A stretch of 64,000 bases of DNA, from the NCBI RefSeq assembly GCF_009763255.1, contig NZ_WSJB01000004.1:62001-126000 (forward strand), read 5' to 3'. Of the stretch, positions 24,688-37,045 are shown in pieces. How positions within the stretch are numbered: the stretch's first letter is position 1; every line of letters starts with the position of its first letter. Source of the stretch: Bordetella sp. 02P26C-1 (GTDB lineage Bacteria; Pseudomonadota; Gammaproteobacteria; Burkholderiales; Burkholderiaceae_B). Under the pieces are notes generated by a model, which saw nothing but the letters and a program-made list of their open reading frames with translations, made no database searches and was not told where the DNA came from. A program made the position numbers and the translations under genes.

Positions 24688-26361
24688 ATGGACGACCAAT
24701 ATCAGTCGCTCTACCAATCATTCCGCTGGCTAGTTCCGACCCAATTCAACATTGCGGAGGTCTGCTGCCACCGTTGGGCCGAAAGCACCGCGGATGCCCG
24801 ACGCATTGCCATTTACCACGAAGACGAGGCCGGTAACCGCGAGGTCTGGACCTACGCCCGCCTGGGCGAAGCCGTCAATCAGCTCGCCAATGGGTTGATC
24901 AAGATGGGCGTGGAACGCGGCGATCGCGTGGGTGTGGTTTTAGGACAACGACCGGAAACCGTGGTCGCGCACATGGCGATCTACAGCGTGGGCGCGGTCG
25001 TCGTGCCGTTATCGCCGCTTTTCGGGCCCGAGGCGCTGGAGTCGCGCCTGCGAGACTCGGACGCGCGCATTGCTATCGTCGATCCGGCCTCCCGTATCAA
25101 TGTGTTGGCTGTCAGCGACGACTGCCCGAATCTGAACCAGATTATCGGCATAGGCTTTGTGGACGAACGGGTGCTGCCCTGGCGCAGCCTGCTAGCCCGT
25201 CAGCCGTCGCAATTCAAACAGGTCGCCACACTCTGCTCGGACCCGGCGATACTGATGTACACGTCGGGCACGACGGGCGCGCCCAAAGGAGCGCTACTGC
25301 CTCATAGCGTACTTATTGGCAATCTGCCGGGCTTTGTCGCCTCGCAAAACTGGTTTCCCAAGCCGAACGATGTCTTCTGGTCGCCGGCGGACTGGGCATG
25401 GACGGGCGGCTTGATGGACGCGCTGCTGCCCACTTTGTATTTCGGACATGCCATCGTGGGCACGCGCGGGCGTTTCTCGCCCGAGCGCGCGTTTGAACTG
25501 ATGGAGCGTTACCAAGTCACCAATGTGTTCGTCTTCCCCACAGCGCTGAAGATGATGATGAAGTCGGTGCCCGAGCCGATGACGCGCTATCGCCTGTCGC
25601 TGCGCGCCATCATGAGCGCCGGGGAAAGCGTGGGAGAAACGGTATTTCGCTGGTGTCAGACCGCGCTGGGCATTACGCCCAACGAAATGTTTGGCCAGAC
25701 CGAGATGAACTATATCGTCGGCAACAGTTGTCACCGCTGGCCGGCGAAGCCGGGCAGCATGGGGCGCCCCTACCCTGGACATCGGGTCGCGGTGATCGAT
25801 GAGGCGGGGCAGCCCGTGCCAGTCGGCGAAGTCGGTGAGATCGCGCTAAATCGGCTCGATATTGCCGGATTTCCCGATCCAATCCTGTTTCTGGGTTATT
25901 GGCGCAACGAAGCGGCCACGCAGGCAAAATTCACGGGCGACTGGTGCCGCACGGGCGATCTGGCGCGCGTCGACGAAGACGGCTACCTCTGGTATGCGGG
26001 ACGCGCCGACGATGTATTTAAATCCGCCGGCTATCGTATCGGCCCGGCGGAAATCGAAAGCTGCCTGATCGGTCACGAGGCCGTGGCGAATGCCGCGATC
26101 GTGCCCAAACCCGATCCCGAGCGAGGCGCGGTGGTCAAGGCCTATGTCGTGCTAACCCCCGAGTACGCCAGCCACGATCCTGCCGAGGTGACGCTCCAGT
26201 TACAGAACTATGTACGCGAACGGCTCGCGCCGTACGAGTATCCCAAAGAGATTGAGTTCATCGACGAACTCCCTATGACAACAACCGGCAAAATCCAGCG
26301 CCGTGTCCTGCGCCTGCGCGAGCAGACCCGGGCGGCGATACCCGCCGGACACCCTGAGTGA
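24688..26361 (+). CDS. Acyl-CoA synthetase (medium-chain/acetate-type AMP-binding enzyme)
   Basis: Adenylate-forming ligase of 557 residues. P-loop ILMYTSGTTGAPKGALLPH, the WSPADWAWTGGLMDALLPTLYFG segment and GQTEMNYIVGN typify the MACS/acetyl-CoA synthetase group. WCRTGDLARVDEDGYLWYAGRADDVFKSAGYRIGPAEIES is the hinge region and LPMTTTGKIQRRVLR holds the catalytic lysine. It is followed 12 bases later by a gamma carbonic anhydrase gene. Substrate not evident; short or medium-chain fatty acids are likely. Confidence 0.9.
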   Translation: MDDQYQSLYQSFRWLVPTQFNIAEVCCHRWAESTADARRIAIYHEDEAGNREVWTYARLGEAVNQLANGLIKMGVERGDRVGVVLGQRPETVVAHMAIYSVGAVVVPLSPLFGPEALESRLRDSDARIAIVDPASRINVLAVSDDCPNLNQIIGIGFVDERVLPWRSLLARQPSQFKQVATLCSDPAILMYTSGTTGAPKGALLPHSVLIGNLPGFVASQNWFPKPNDVFWSPADWAWTGGLMDALLPTLYFGHAIVGTRGRFSPERAFELMERYQVTNVFVFPTALKMMMKSVPEPMTRYRLSLRAIMSAGESVGETVFRWCQTALGITPNEMFGQTEMNYIVGNSCHRWPAKPGSMGRPYPGHRVAVIDEAGQPVPVGEVGEIALNRLDIAGFPDPILFLGYWRNEAATQAKFTGDWCRTGDLARVDEDGYLWYAGRADDVFKSAGYRIGPAEIESCLIGHEAVANAAIVPKPDPERGAVVKAYVVLTPEYASHDPAEVTLQLQNYVRERLAPYEYPKEIEFIDELPMTTTGKIQRRVLRLREQTRAAIPAGHPE

Positions 26362-26373
26362 GACTGTTGCAGT

Positions 26374-26895
26374 ATGCCTATTTATCAGCTTGATGATCAG
26401 ACCCCTCAAATCGACCCCAGCGTCTATGTGGCAGACAGTGCGGACATCATTGGCAATGTGACCCTGCACGAGGGGGTGAGCATATGGTCCCATGTCGCAA
26501 TCCGTGGCGATAATGCGCCGATCATCATCGAACGCGGCACGAACATCCAGGAAGGTTCCGTCTTGCATGTGGATGAAGGCTGCCCCATGACCATCGGGCC
26601 AAACGTCACGGTGGGCCATCAAGCCATGTTGCATGGCTGCACGATCCAGGAAGGCGCCCTGATAGGCATGCAAGCCATCATTTTGAACCGTGCGGTTATC
26701 GGGCGAAACTGCCTGATCGGCGCGGGCGCCATCATCGCCGAAGGCAAAGTGATTCCCGATAATTCGCTGGTGATCGGTGTGGGCAAAGTGGTACGCGAAT
26801 TGTCCCCGGAAGAAATCGCCAATATGCACGGGAATACCCACCATTATCAGGAGCGCGCGCAACACTACAAGCGCGCGCTTAAACGCATCGGTTAA
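26374..26895 (+). CDS. Gamma carbonic anhydrase family protein (YrdA/PaaY-like)
   Basis: Left-handed beta-helix trimer protein of 173 residues built of hexapeptide repeats (NVTLHEGVSIWSHVAIRGDNAPIIIERGTNIQEGSVLHVDEGCP...). The metal-binding histidines are visible in SVLHVD, VGHQAMLHGC, as in gamma carbonic anhydrases. Closest by eye to the YrdA/PaaY group, whose members include thioesterases. Cotranscribed with the preceding acyl-CoA synthetase (12-base gap). Confidence 0.88.
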   Translation: MPIYQLDDQTPQIDPSVYVADSADIIGNVTLHEGVSIWSHVAIRGDNAPIIIERGTNIQEGSVLHVDEGCPMTIGPNVTVGHQAMLHGCTIQEGALIGMQAIILNRAVIGRNCLIGAGAIIAEGKVIPDNSLVIGVGKVVRELSPEEIANMHGNTHHYQERAQHYKRALKRIG

Positions 26896-26944
26896 TTCGG
26901 CGGGTGGCGATGGCACCTTGCGCGTCATCGGCTAACATTCACGT

Positions 26945-27862
26945 ATGACTGATCAACTCAAGAAATTCCTTTTCGAAGATCGCTCGGTGCGCGTGCAGGC
27001 CGTCCGGCTGCACGAGACCTGGCTGCACGCACAAGAGCATCATGATTACCCGCCCGCCATTCAGCGCCTGCTAGGCGAACTCATGGCGGCCGCCGCGCTA
27101 CTGGCGGCGAACATTAAGTTCGAAGGCTCGCTGGTTCTGCAAATCCAAGGCACGGGCCCTGTCGCGCTATTGGTCGTCGAATGCCAGTCCGACCTGGGCA
27201 TGCGCGCCACGGTCAAGATCCGCGAGGGTCAGGAAGTGCCGCCGGATGGCACGATGCAAAGCCTTTTGAACACCAATAACGAGGGCCGTTTCATCGTCGT
27301 GCTGGATCCGCGCCGCAAGGTTCCCGGCCAGCAAGCCTATCAAGGCATTGTGCCGTTGGAAGGCGATACGGTGGCCGAGGCTTTGCAGCACTATATGAAG
27401 GCATCCGAACAGCTCGACACCCGTCTCTGGCTGCAAGCTGACGGGCAGCATGCCGCCGGGCTCTTGATCCAGCGCCTGCCGGACCACGGCGGCACGGCCG
27501 CGAGCGAAAGCGGGGCCAACACCCTCGAACACGCTATCGTCATGGCCGAAACGATCAAGCCCGACGAGCTGCTAAATAGCGATATCGATACGATCATCCA
27601 TCGTCTGTATTGGGAAGACACGATGATCGGTTTCGAGCCGTCCCAGGTCCGCTGGCATTGCCCCTGCACGCGCGAGCGCGTCGGGAATATGCTGCGCACG
27701 CTGGGCGAGCAGGAAGTCAATGAGATTCTGGCCGAGCAAGGCTCCGTACAGATCACCTGCGATTTCTGCGGCAAGCCTTATGCGTTCGACCCAGTGGATT
27801 GTTCGGGTTTGTTTACGGACAGCCGACCCATGCCGGAACAGGATCCGCCGACGGTGCATTAA
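26945..27862 (+). CDS. hslO: Redox-regulated chaperone Hsp33
   Basis: Holdase activated by oxidative unfolding in the cytoplasm; 305 residues. The zinc-binding redox switch is seen as C239-x-C241 (WHCPCTRERV) and C272-xx-C275 (CDFCGKPY). N-terminal FLFEDRSVRVQAVRL and the GEVP-region equivalents (GFVVLDPRRKVPGQQAYQGIVPLEG) fit the family. A strong terminator lies about 140 bases after the stop. Confidence 0.96.
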   Translation: MTDQLKKFLFEDRSVRVQAVRLHETWLHAQEHHDYPPAIQRLLGELMAAAALLAANIKFEGSLVLQIQGTGPVALLVVECQSDLGMRATVKIREGQEVPPDGTMQSLLNTNNEGRFIVVLDPRRKVPGQQAYQGIVPLEGDTVAEALQHYMKASEQLDTRLWLQADGQHAAGLLIQRLPDHGGTAASESGANTLEHAIVMAETIKPDELLNSDIDTIIHRLYWEDTMIGFEPSQVRWHCPCTRERVGNMLRTLGEQEVNEILAEQGSVQITCDFCGKPYAFDPVDCSGLFTDSRPMPEQDPPTVH

Positions 27863-28001
27863 GTCTCTGCGCGTGCGGGCTTAGCTATTTGTCCGCTTGC
27901 GCGGGATGCCTCCTACCGTGAACCGACTGCGTCCAAAGTATCATCCTCGGCCCCATAGGATTCGTCGCAATTTTGGGGCAGACTATCGTTAGCTTCTGAA
28001 G

Positions 28002-28048
28002 ATCGGCATATCTCAAGCACAGTCTTGGATATGCCGATTTTTTCTTTT
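28002..28048 (+). terminator. Terminator of hslO transcript
   Basis: ATCGGCATATC (28002-28012) pairs perfectly with GATATGCCGAT (28028-28038); the loop closes further as CAAG/CTTG. The stem runs into TTTTTTCTTTTT. It also argues against the upstream start (28025) of the next gene, which would lie inside the stem. Confidence 0.88.
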
Positions 28049-28063
28049 TACGCTGGGGAAGCG

Positions 28064-28645
28064 ATGGTGAGCACCGGCGATCGCTTACGTCAACGGGGCG
28101 CAACGCTGGTCGAATTCGCGCTCGTCGCGATTTCGCTGCTGTTGTTCGGTACGCTGATCGTCGAAGCCGCGCACTGGCAGATGTTGCGGCAAATGGCCTA
28201 TGTCGCGCTATTGGACAGCGCACGGGTCGGCGCCACGCATCCTGATCGCGCCGAGGCCATGCAGCGTGGATTCGTTGCCGCATTCCTGCCGCCGTTGGTC
28301 GCCGGCAAACATGCCGCGCAGAACAGACAGGCGGAAATCTGGGCCGCCATCCAAAATAAAACAGGCATGCCTGCGTGGCGGATAGAAATTCTGCAGCCGC
28401 AAGACGTGCAGATCCTGCATACGCGGCTGACTTATCTTCATGAACCACTATCCCCGATGACACGCGCCCTGCTCCGGGCGTTTGGGCAAGAGCAGGGAGA
28501 TTGCATGCGCAAAGCATGGGCCCACGGCATGCTGCCCATACGGTTAACGCTGGATATCGAAACGCATGCCCGGGCTTCACCGAAAGCAACGCCGACGGCG
28601 AACGTAGTCTATGGCGATTGGGACTGCACCAAGGCGGCGACTTAG
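28064..28645 (+). CDS. TadE-like pseudopilin/pilus-assembly family protein
   Basis: A 193-residue protein with the TadE-type N-terminus: basic RLRQRG, then ATLVEFALVAISLLLFGTLIVEAAHW, a type IV-like transmembrane helix with the conserved Glu. ATG 28064 follows GGGGAA; ATG 28025 lies in the terminator stem. C-terminal half has no recognisable domain. TadE proteins usually accompany a tad pilus locus; none is seen here, so this is an orphan. It converges on ftsB with only 7 bases between stops. Confidence 0.8.
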   Translation: MVSTGDRLRQRGATLVEFALVAISLLLFGTLIVEAAHWQMLRQMAYVALLDSARVGATHPDRAEAMQRGFVAAFLPPLVAGKHAAQNRQAEIWAAIQNKTGMPAWRIEILQPQDVQILHTRLTYLHEPLSPMTRALLRAFGQEQGDCMRKAWAHGMLPIRLTLDIETHARASPKATPTANVVYGDWDCTKAAT

Positions 28646-28652
28646 CGCCGGC

Positions 28653-29024
28653 TTAACGACGTTGCGTGGCGGGTGGCGCGGTGCGTGCGGGTGCTTGATT
28701 AGACGGACGGGAATGAACGGCGCCCGGCACCGAGTTCGTTGGCAAGGGACTGTCGGCCGGCAGGATATGCACGAAGACTTCGCCTTCGCGCATCATGCCG
28801 AGCTCGCTGCGGGCGCGTTCTTCGATCGCGCCCGAACCGGTTTCCAGGTCTCGCACCTCGGCTTCCAGCGCGGCATTGCGCGCGCGCAGGCCTTCATTGA
28901 CCTCGTGCTGCGCCGCGATCTGTTTCTGCAGGTCCCAAACGGTGAACCAGCCGCCCTTACCTAACCAAAGCGGATACTGGATCAGCGCCACCAACGCCAG
29001 CAGCACCAAGAACAGCAGGCGCAT
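28653..29024 (-). CDS. ftsB: Cell division protein FtsB
   Basis: Small bitopic divisome protein that bridges FtsL and FtsQ. It has 123 residues: N-terminal transmembrane helix ([20 protein letters not shown]), the [38 protein letters not shown] coiled coil and the conserved [18 protein letters not shown]. The Pro/Ser/Arg-rich tail of about 30 residues is a longer extension than in enterobacteria. It follows eno, the usual gene order in betaproteobacteria. Confidence 0.95.
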   Translation of the reverse strand: MRLLFLVLLALVALIQYPLWLGKGGWFTVWDLQKQIAAQHEVNEGLRARNAALEAEVRDLETGSGAIEERARSELGMMREGEVFVHILPADSPLPTNSVPGAVHSRPSNQAPARTAPPATQRR

Positions 29025-29069
29025 ATACGAGAGCCCTTCAGGGATAGCCTATAAATGGCGACCGACCTC

Positions 29070-29095
29070 ATGCCGGGCGCGTGAGCGCCCGGCAT
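29070..29095 (-). other. Strong hairpin between eno and ftsB
   Basis: ATGCCGGGCGC-N4-GCGCCCGGCAT, a perfect 11-bp stem just after the eno stop. There is no T-tract, so it more likely stabilises the eno 3' end or attenuates read-through into ftsB than fully terminates. Confidence 0.5.
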
Positions 29096-29104
29096 GCAGT
29101 CCGA

Positions 29105-30433
<1,329 letters not shown>

Positions 30434-30446
30434 TCACCGGGCCAGT

Positions 30447-31300
30447 TCAGACGAACTGATTTTCGATGAAACCGTTGCGTTTGGTGACGCGATCGAGCTC
30501 GACCAGCGACTCGAGCAGCGCGGGCATCAGGTCCAGCGGCACGGCGTTCGGGCCATCGGACAAGGCGCAAGCCGGATTGGGGTGGGTCTCCATGAAGAGA
30601 CCGGATACGCCCACGGCCACCGCTGCACGCGCCAGCACTGGCACGAACTCGCGCTGCCCGCCCGAAGACGTGCCCTGCCCGCCCGGCAACTGCACCGAGT
30701 GAGTAGCATCGTAAACGACAGGACAGCCCGTTTCCCGCATGATAGCGAGCGAACGCATGTCGGACACCAAGTTGTTGTATCCGAAAGAAGCACCGCGTTC
30801 GCAGACCAGGATGTTGCTGCCGTCGCCACCGGCCTCGATGGCGGCGTCGCGCGCTTTCTGCGCGACCTGCACCATATCGTGCGGGGCGAGGAACTGGCCT
30901 TTCTTGATATTGACGGGCTTGAGCGAGGCCGCGCAGGCGCGGATGAAATCGGTTTGCCGGCACAGGAAGGCCGGCGTCTGCAGCATATCCACCACCGCCG
31001 CCACGGGCTCGACCTGCTCGGTTTCGTGCACGTCGGTGAGCACGGGCACGCCGAGCTGATCGCGCACGTCAGCGAGGATCTTCAGCCCCTCGTCCATTCC
31101 CAGGCCACGAAACGACTTGCCAGAACTGCGATTGGCTTTGTCGAACGAGCTCTTGTAAATGAACGGGATGCCCAGCGCGGCGGTGATTTCCTTTAGCCGG
31201 CCGGCGGTATCGAAGGCCAGTTCGCGCGACTCGATGACGCACGGGCCCGCAATGAGGAAAAACGGGTGTTCCAGACCAATATCGAAACCGCAAGCTTTCA

Positions 31301-31301
<1 letters not shown>
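30447..31301 (-). CDS. kdsA: 3-deoxy-8-phosphooctulonate (KDO8P) synthase
   Basis: Makes KDO-8-phosphate from arabinose-5-phosphate and phosphoenolpyruvate for lipopolysaccharide core. 284 residues with [47 protein letters not shown] and [29 protein letters not shown]. The start overlaps the pyrG stop by one base (TAATG), so the genes are translationally coupled. Confidence 0.98.
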
Positions 31302-33088
<1,787 letters not shown>

Positions 33089-34900
33089 TCACGATACCAG
33101 CAATGGCTCGGTATGGGCATGCAGCCAGGCCAGTGCCTCGCCTTCGACGCGCGGCGAAAGCCGTTCGCGCACCATGCGATGGTAGTCATTCAGCCAGGCG
33201 ATTTCGTCTTCGCGCAACAACGTCACGTCGATGCACCGGACGTCGATCGGACACAGGGTGAGGGTTTCAAAACACACGAATTCGCCGAACTCGCCATCGA
33301 GCCAGGGACGGTTGGCCACCAGGTTTTCGATGCGCACGCCCCAGCGGCCGGCGCGGTAAATGCCGGGTTCGTTGGAGGTGATCATGCCGGGCTCCATGGC
33401 TGTGTGCGGGCCGGGCGCAGCACGATAGGAGATGACTTGGGGGCCTTCGTGCACATTGAGGAAGTAGCCCACGCCGTGGCCCGTGCCATGGCCGTATTCC
33501 ACCCCACCCTGCCAGATCGGCGCACGCGCGATCGCGTCCAGCATCGGCGATGGCGTGCCGCGCGGAAAGGACGCGCGCGACAGCGCAATCATGCCCTTGA
33601 GCACCAGCGTGAAGTCGACTTTTTGATCGGCGCTCGGGGTGCCGACGGCCACTACGCGGGTGATGTCGGTCGTGCCGCTCAGATATTGCGCGCCGGAATC
33701 GATCAATAGCAAGCCGTCGCCCTCGATGACCGCGTGCGACTCGGGCGTGGCGCGGTAGTGAGGCATGGCGCCATTGGCGTTAAAGCCCGCGATGGTGGCG
33801 AAGCTGGGCGACACATAGTCGGCTTGTCGGGCCCGGGCGGCCGTGATTTGTTCGTCGATCGTCAGTTCGGTGACGGGCTCGTCTCGTTCGCCACCGTTGA
33901 CAGCACGCTCATACCAGGCGAAGAACTCGCACAGCGCCGCGCCGTCCTGCTCCATCGCGATGCGTACCTGCGCCAGCTCGGCGTCGGTCTTGCGCGACTT
34001 CAATAGCGTGGACGGATTGATATCCTCGATGCGGGGTACCTCGGGGTTCATCGCATGGAACACGCCGCAGGTCACGCGCGACGGATCGATCAGCAAGGTC
34101 TGGTCCAGTTCCAGCGAACCCAGGGCTTCGGAAACCTGATCGTAGGAGGCGACATCGACGCCGTCGGTGGCTAGGACGGTTTGCAATGCCTCGTCGATCT
34201 TGCCTTCACCGACAAACAGCGTGGCGTTGTCCTCGGTGATCAACGCGAACGCAAGAAAGACGGGGTTATAGGAAACATCGGCGCCACGCAGATTAAAGAG
34301 CCATGCGATGTCGTCCAAAGTGCATAGAAAATGCACATCCGCGCGCTTGGCGCGCATGGCTTGCCGGACCTGCGCCAGCTTGTCCGCGCGCGAGACGCAG
34401 GCATACGGGGCGGTGTGTTCGGTAATTGGAGCCTCAGGCAATGCCGGACGGTCGGTCCAGATGTCGGACAGCGGATCCGCCTGGATATCCAGAGCGATGC
34501 CACGCGGCGCGAGCGCGGCCGACAAAGCCCGAAATGCCGCCAGACCCAGGACCTGCCCGTCTACGCCCACGCGTTGCCCGGACGATAGTTGCTGCGCCAA
34601 CCAATCTACATGGCTGGGCGTCGCGGCCGCGCCCATTTTCATCAGTTGCACGCAGGAGCCGGACAATTGCGCCTCTGCCTGCACCCAATAGCGGCTATCC
34701 ACCCACAGCCCGGCGAAGTCCGCCGTCACGACCAACGTACCGACAGACCCGGTGAAACCGCTCAGCCACTGGCGTCCCTGCCAACGCTCGGGCAGGTATT
34801 CAGACAGATGGGGGTCAGCGGACGGCACAATGCAGGCATCCAACGCCAGTCGGCGCATGGCCTCGCGCAGTTGGGCAATGCGGGTGTCAGTACTAGACAT
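33089..34900 (-). CDS. Aminopeptidase P family protein (Xaa-Pro aminopeptidase)
   Basis: Cytoplasmic M24 metallopeptidase removing an N-terminal residue before proline. 603 residues with the long N-terminal creatinase-like domains of eukaryote-type APP1, then the pita-bread domain. Metal ligands seen: Asp pair in LLIDSGAQYLSGTTDITR, His in HGTGHGVGYFLNVHEGPQ, Glu in TSNEPGIYR and Glu in VCFETLTLCPID. It ends the leftward peptidase cluster, 8 bases after the M55 gene. Confidence 0.92.
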   Translation of the reverse strand: MSSTDTRIAQLREAMRRLALDACIVPSADPHLSEYLPERWQGRQWLSGFTGSVGTLVVTADFAGLWVDSRYWVQAEAQLSGSCVQLMKMGAAATPSHVDWLAQQLSSGQRVGVDGQVLGLAAFRALSAALAPRGIALDIQADPLSDIWTDRPALPEAPITEHTAPYACVSRADKLAQVRQAMRAKRADVHFLCTLDDIAWLFNLRGADVSYNPVFLAFALITEDNATLFVGEGKIDEALQTVLATDGVDVASYDQVSEALGSLELDQTLLIDPSRVTCGVFHAMNPEVPRIEDINPSTLLKSRKTDAELAQVRIAMEQDGAALCEFFAWYERAVNGGERDEPVTELTIDEQITAARARQADYVSPSFATIAGFNANGAMPHYRATPESHAVIEGDGLLLIDSGAQYLSGTTDITRVVAVGTPSADQKVDFTLVLKGMIALSRASFPRGTPSPMLDAIARAPIWQGGVEYGHGTGHGVGYFLNVHEGPQVISYRAAPGPHTAMEPGMITSNEPGIYRAGRWGVRIENLVANRPWLDGEFGEFVCFETLTLCPIDVRCIDVTLLREDEIAWLNDYHRMVRERLSPRVEGEALAWLHAHTEPLLVS

Positions 34901-34908
34901 GAATTTCC

Positions 34909-35739
34909 TTAACGCAACATGGATGACATGGCCGACAGGCTATTGAGCGTACGGATAGCGGCCTGCATGCTGTCTACCGTAAAGCGCAGCATGACGCCGT
35001 CCACGCGCTCGAGCGTGGGCCACATGCAGAACAGATCCGCCAAGGCAGAGGATTGTGTCTGCAGCCGGCATTCTATCGGTCCAGCGATGCGAAAGGGTGT
35101 CACGCCATCGATATTGTCGCGTCGCGCCTGCACGGCCAGGCGAGCTGCCTGGGCGATAGCCTGGCGGGCAGCCTCTGGAGAGAGGGTGATACCACTGCCC
35201 TGCCCGTGTGCGATCTTGGTCTGTACCCATTGCGCATTCGGGTACAGCGGCTGGGTTTCCTCGATGAACACGTCGTCGCCACTGGCGAGGATGACGGGCA
35301 CGCCCAGTTCGCCAGCTAGCGCGCCGTACAGGCCGGCCTCGCCGAGTTCTTGCCCGTTGATCAGCACCCGCGCAAAGGCGAAGCTGTTGATGGTGTGAGC
35401 AAGGATGCCGCGACCTTGTGCGCGCGAGTGATAGCCGACCAGCATCACCGCGTCGCAGGCTTCCTCCAGCCCGCCCATCATGCCGAGATAGCGGGGCTTG
35501 CCCAGCACGAGTCGGGCGCGCGGATCGATCTGGTCGGGCAGCAGATTACGGAAGCCGCCATGCGAATCGTTGACCAGCACTTCGGTCGCGCCGCCTTCGA
35601 AGGCGCCCTGGACGGCGGCGTTGGCCTCGCCCGTCATCCAGACGCGCGCGCGCTCGTATTCGCCGTTGCCGGGGCGGACTTGCTCAGCATGAAAGACGCC
35701 GGCCACGCCTTCGATGTCGGTGGAGATGAGGATCTTCAT
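34909..35739 (-). CDS. M55 family metallopeptidase (D-aminopeptidase DppA-like)
   Basis: Zinc aminopeptidase of the B. subtilis DppA family, 276 residues. Zinc ligands: Asp8 and Glu10 (ISTDIEGVAGV), His in VNDSHGGFRNLL, His in LVGYHSRAQ and Glu in INGQELGEAGLYGALAG. The family cleaves D-Ala-containing dipeptides, for example from murein turnover. Together with the upstream Gsi-type importer it suggests uptake and hydrolysis of short, possibly D-amino-acid peptides. A 120-base gap separates it from the P1 peptidase gene. Confidence 0.9.
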   Translation of the reverse strand: MKILISTDIEGVAGVFHAEQVRPGNGEYERARVWMTGEANAAVQGAFEGGATEVLVNDSHGGFRNLLPDQIDPRARLVLGKPRYLGMMGGLEEACDAVMLVGYHSRAQGRGILAHTINSFAFARVLINGQELGEAGLYGALAGELGVPVILASGDDVFIEETQPLYPNAQWVQTKIAHGQGSGITLSPEAARQAIAQAARLAVQARRDNIDGVTPFRIAGPIECRLQTQSSALADLFCMWPTLERVDGVMLRFTVDSMQAAIRTLNSLSAMSSMLR

Positions 35740-35859
35740 GTTTAAACGAAAGAAGTGATTGGAATGAATGCGCTTGCGCGGGCGTGGTCGGGTTATAGGG
35801 ATCTAACTCAGTTGGATATGCCTGCTCCAGCATCAACGCTACGTCAGGTCAGATCTATC

Positions 35860-36915
35860 TCAACGAGTCAACCATTCCCGCCAATCTGGTATGGCTTCCG
35901 TAATGGCCTGCCGGACATGGCCATCGCGGCCGTGAACGGTCTCGGCGCGCCAAAGGGCGGCGATGATGGCTTGCTCGCAGGCCTCGGCCGCCGCCTCGAA
36001 AAGCTTGTCAATACGGGCTTCATGCAGCATCGCGATTGCAGGCATCGCGCGTTCGGCTTCGTGAGGAACGGTGTAAGCGGTCGAAAACGCCATGGCGATG
36101 TCGCCGCTGCCGTGGCCAAACACAGAGCCGGTACGAGCCAGGCCCGCCGCCGCGCGCAGAGATAAACGTTCCAGCTGACGTGAGTCGAGCGGTGCGTCGG
36201 TTGCCAGCAATAGAATGATGGACCCTTTCTCGGGGCCACTTTCGTCAGTTTGAGCGGCGAGGTATCGCTGGCCTAGTGCATGGCCCGCGATCGTCATCAA
36301 AGGCAGTCGTCCGAAATTCGACAACACCAATGCGCCAACGGTATAGCGTTGATCTGCGTGGACCTGGGCGATACGCGAGGCCGAGCCGATCCCGCCTTTA
36401 AACGAAAAGCAGGACATGCCCCGGCCCGCACCCACCGCGCCCTGCGCGAATTCCACATCGGCGGCGTCATAAGCAGTGAAGTAATCGGCCTCGGCTATCG
36501 GCATCGCCTGGATATCGTTCAAATACCCGTCATTGCATTCGAAGACCAAGGGATTGACCGTGGGCCACTCGCGGCCGATCCGCGGGTTCGCGGCGATGGC
36601 CTGACGGATTTGCGCGTTCGCGACTGTGCCCACCCCAAAGGTATTGGTTAACGCGATAGGCGTTTCAATCACGCCCAGCTCGCGCACTTGCACCAGGCCT
36701 ACGCTCTTGCCAAAACCATTGATGACGCTGGCAGCCGCGGGCACCTTGTCGGTGTAGATATTGCCCGCATGCGGGCGCACCACGGTGACGCCCGTTTGGC
36801 AATCCCCCCTGGACAAGGTGGTGTGACCCACGGTCACGCCAGCGACGTCTGTGATGGCATCACGCGGCCCACTGAGAAGCTGGCCCACGCGCGGCATGAA
36901 AGATTCAGAATTCAT
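35860..36915 (-). CDS. P1 family peptidase (DmpA/BapA-like aminopeptidase)
   Basis: Self-processing N-terminal-nucleophile hydrolase of 351 residues. The expected autocleavage Gly-Ser lies in SVFGHGSGDIAMAFSTA, which exposes the catalytic serine; other strings are GPRDAITDVAGVTVGHTTL, NGFGKSVGLVQVRELGVIETPIALTNTFGVG and GAVGAGRGMSCFSFKGGIGSASR. Relatives cleave N-terminal L- or D-Ala or beta-amino acids. It follows gsiD, but a terminator-like hairpin stands between. Confidence 0.92.
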   Translation of the reverse strand: MNSESFMPRVGQLLSGPRDAITDVAGVTVGHTTLSRGDCQTGVTVVRPHAGNIYTDKVPAAASVINGFGKSVGLVQVRELGVIETPIALTNTFGVGTVANAQIRQAIAANPRIGREWPTVNPLVFECNDGYLNDIQAMPIAEADYFTAYDAADVEFAQGAVGAGRGMSCFSFKGGIGSASRIAQVHADQRYTVGALVLSNFGRLPLMTIAGHALGQRYLAAQTDESGPEKGSIILLLATDAPLDSRQLERLSLRAAAGLARTGSVFGHGSGDIAMAFSTAYTVPHEAERAMPAIAMLHEARIDKLFEAAAEACEQAIIAALWRAETVHGRDGHVRQAITEAIPDWREWLTR

Positions 36916-36989
36916 GTCTGGTCCTTACTATTGCCGTATGAGAACGGCAGACTTGCATACGTCGAACAACGCGCGATTCGCGCGGATGG

Positions 36990-37018
36990 CAAAAAGGGCA
37001 CGGTGTCTGCCGCGCCCT
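36990..37018 (-). terminator. Terminator or attenuator after gsiD
   Basis: On the minus strand AGGGC...GCCCT with an inner CGG/CCG pairing is followed by TTTTT. It separates the importer genes from the peptidase genes; read-through would give lower peptidase expression. Confidence 0.6.
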
Positions 37019-37045
37019 CTTCTCTTTCATAGACTCACGGCCTGC

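Noticed and set aside
28025-28063. Upstream start of the TadE-like gene (MDMPIFSF...)
   Set aside because: This ATG is within the terminator stem and T-tract; ATG 28064 has a proper GGGGAA site and matches the family N-terminus.
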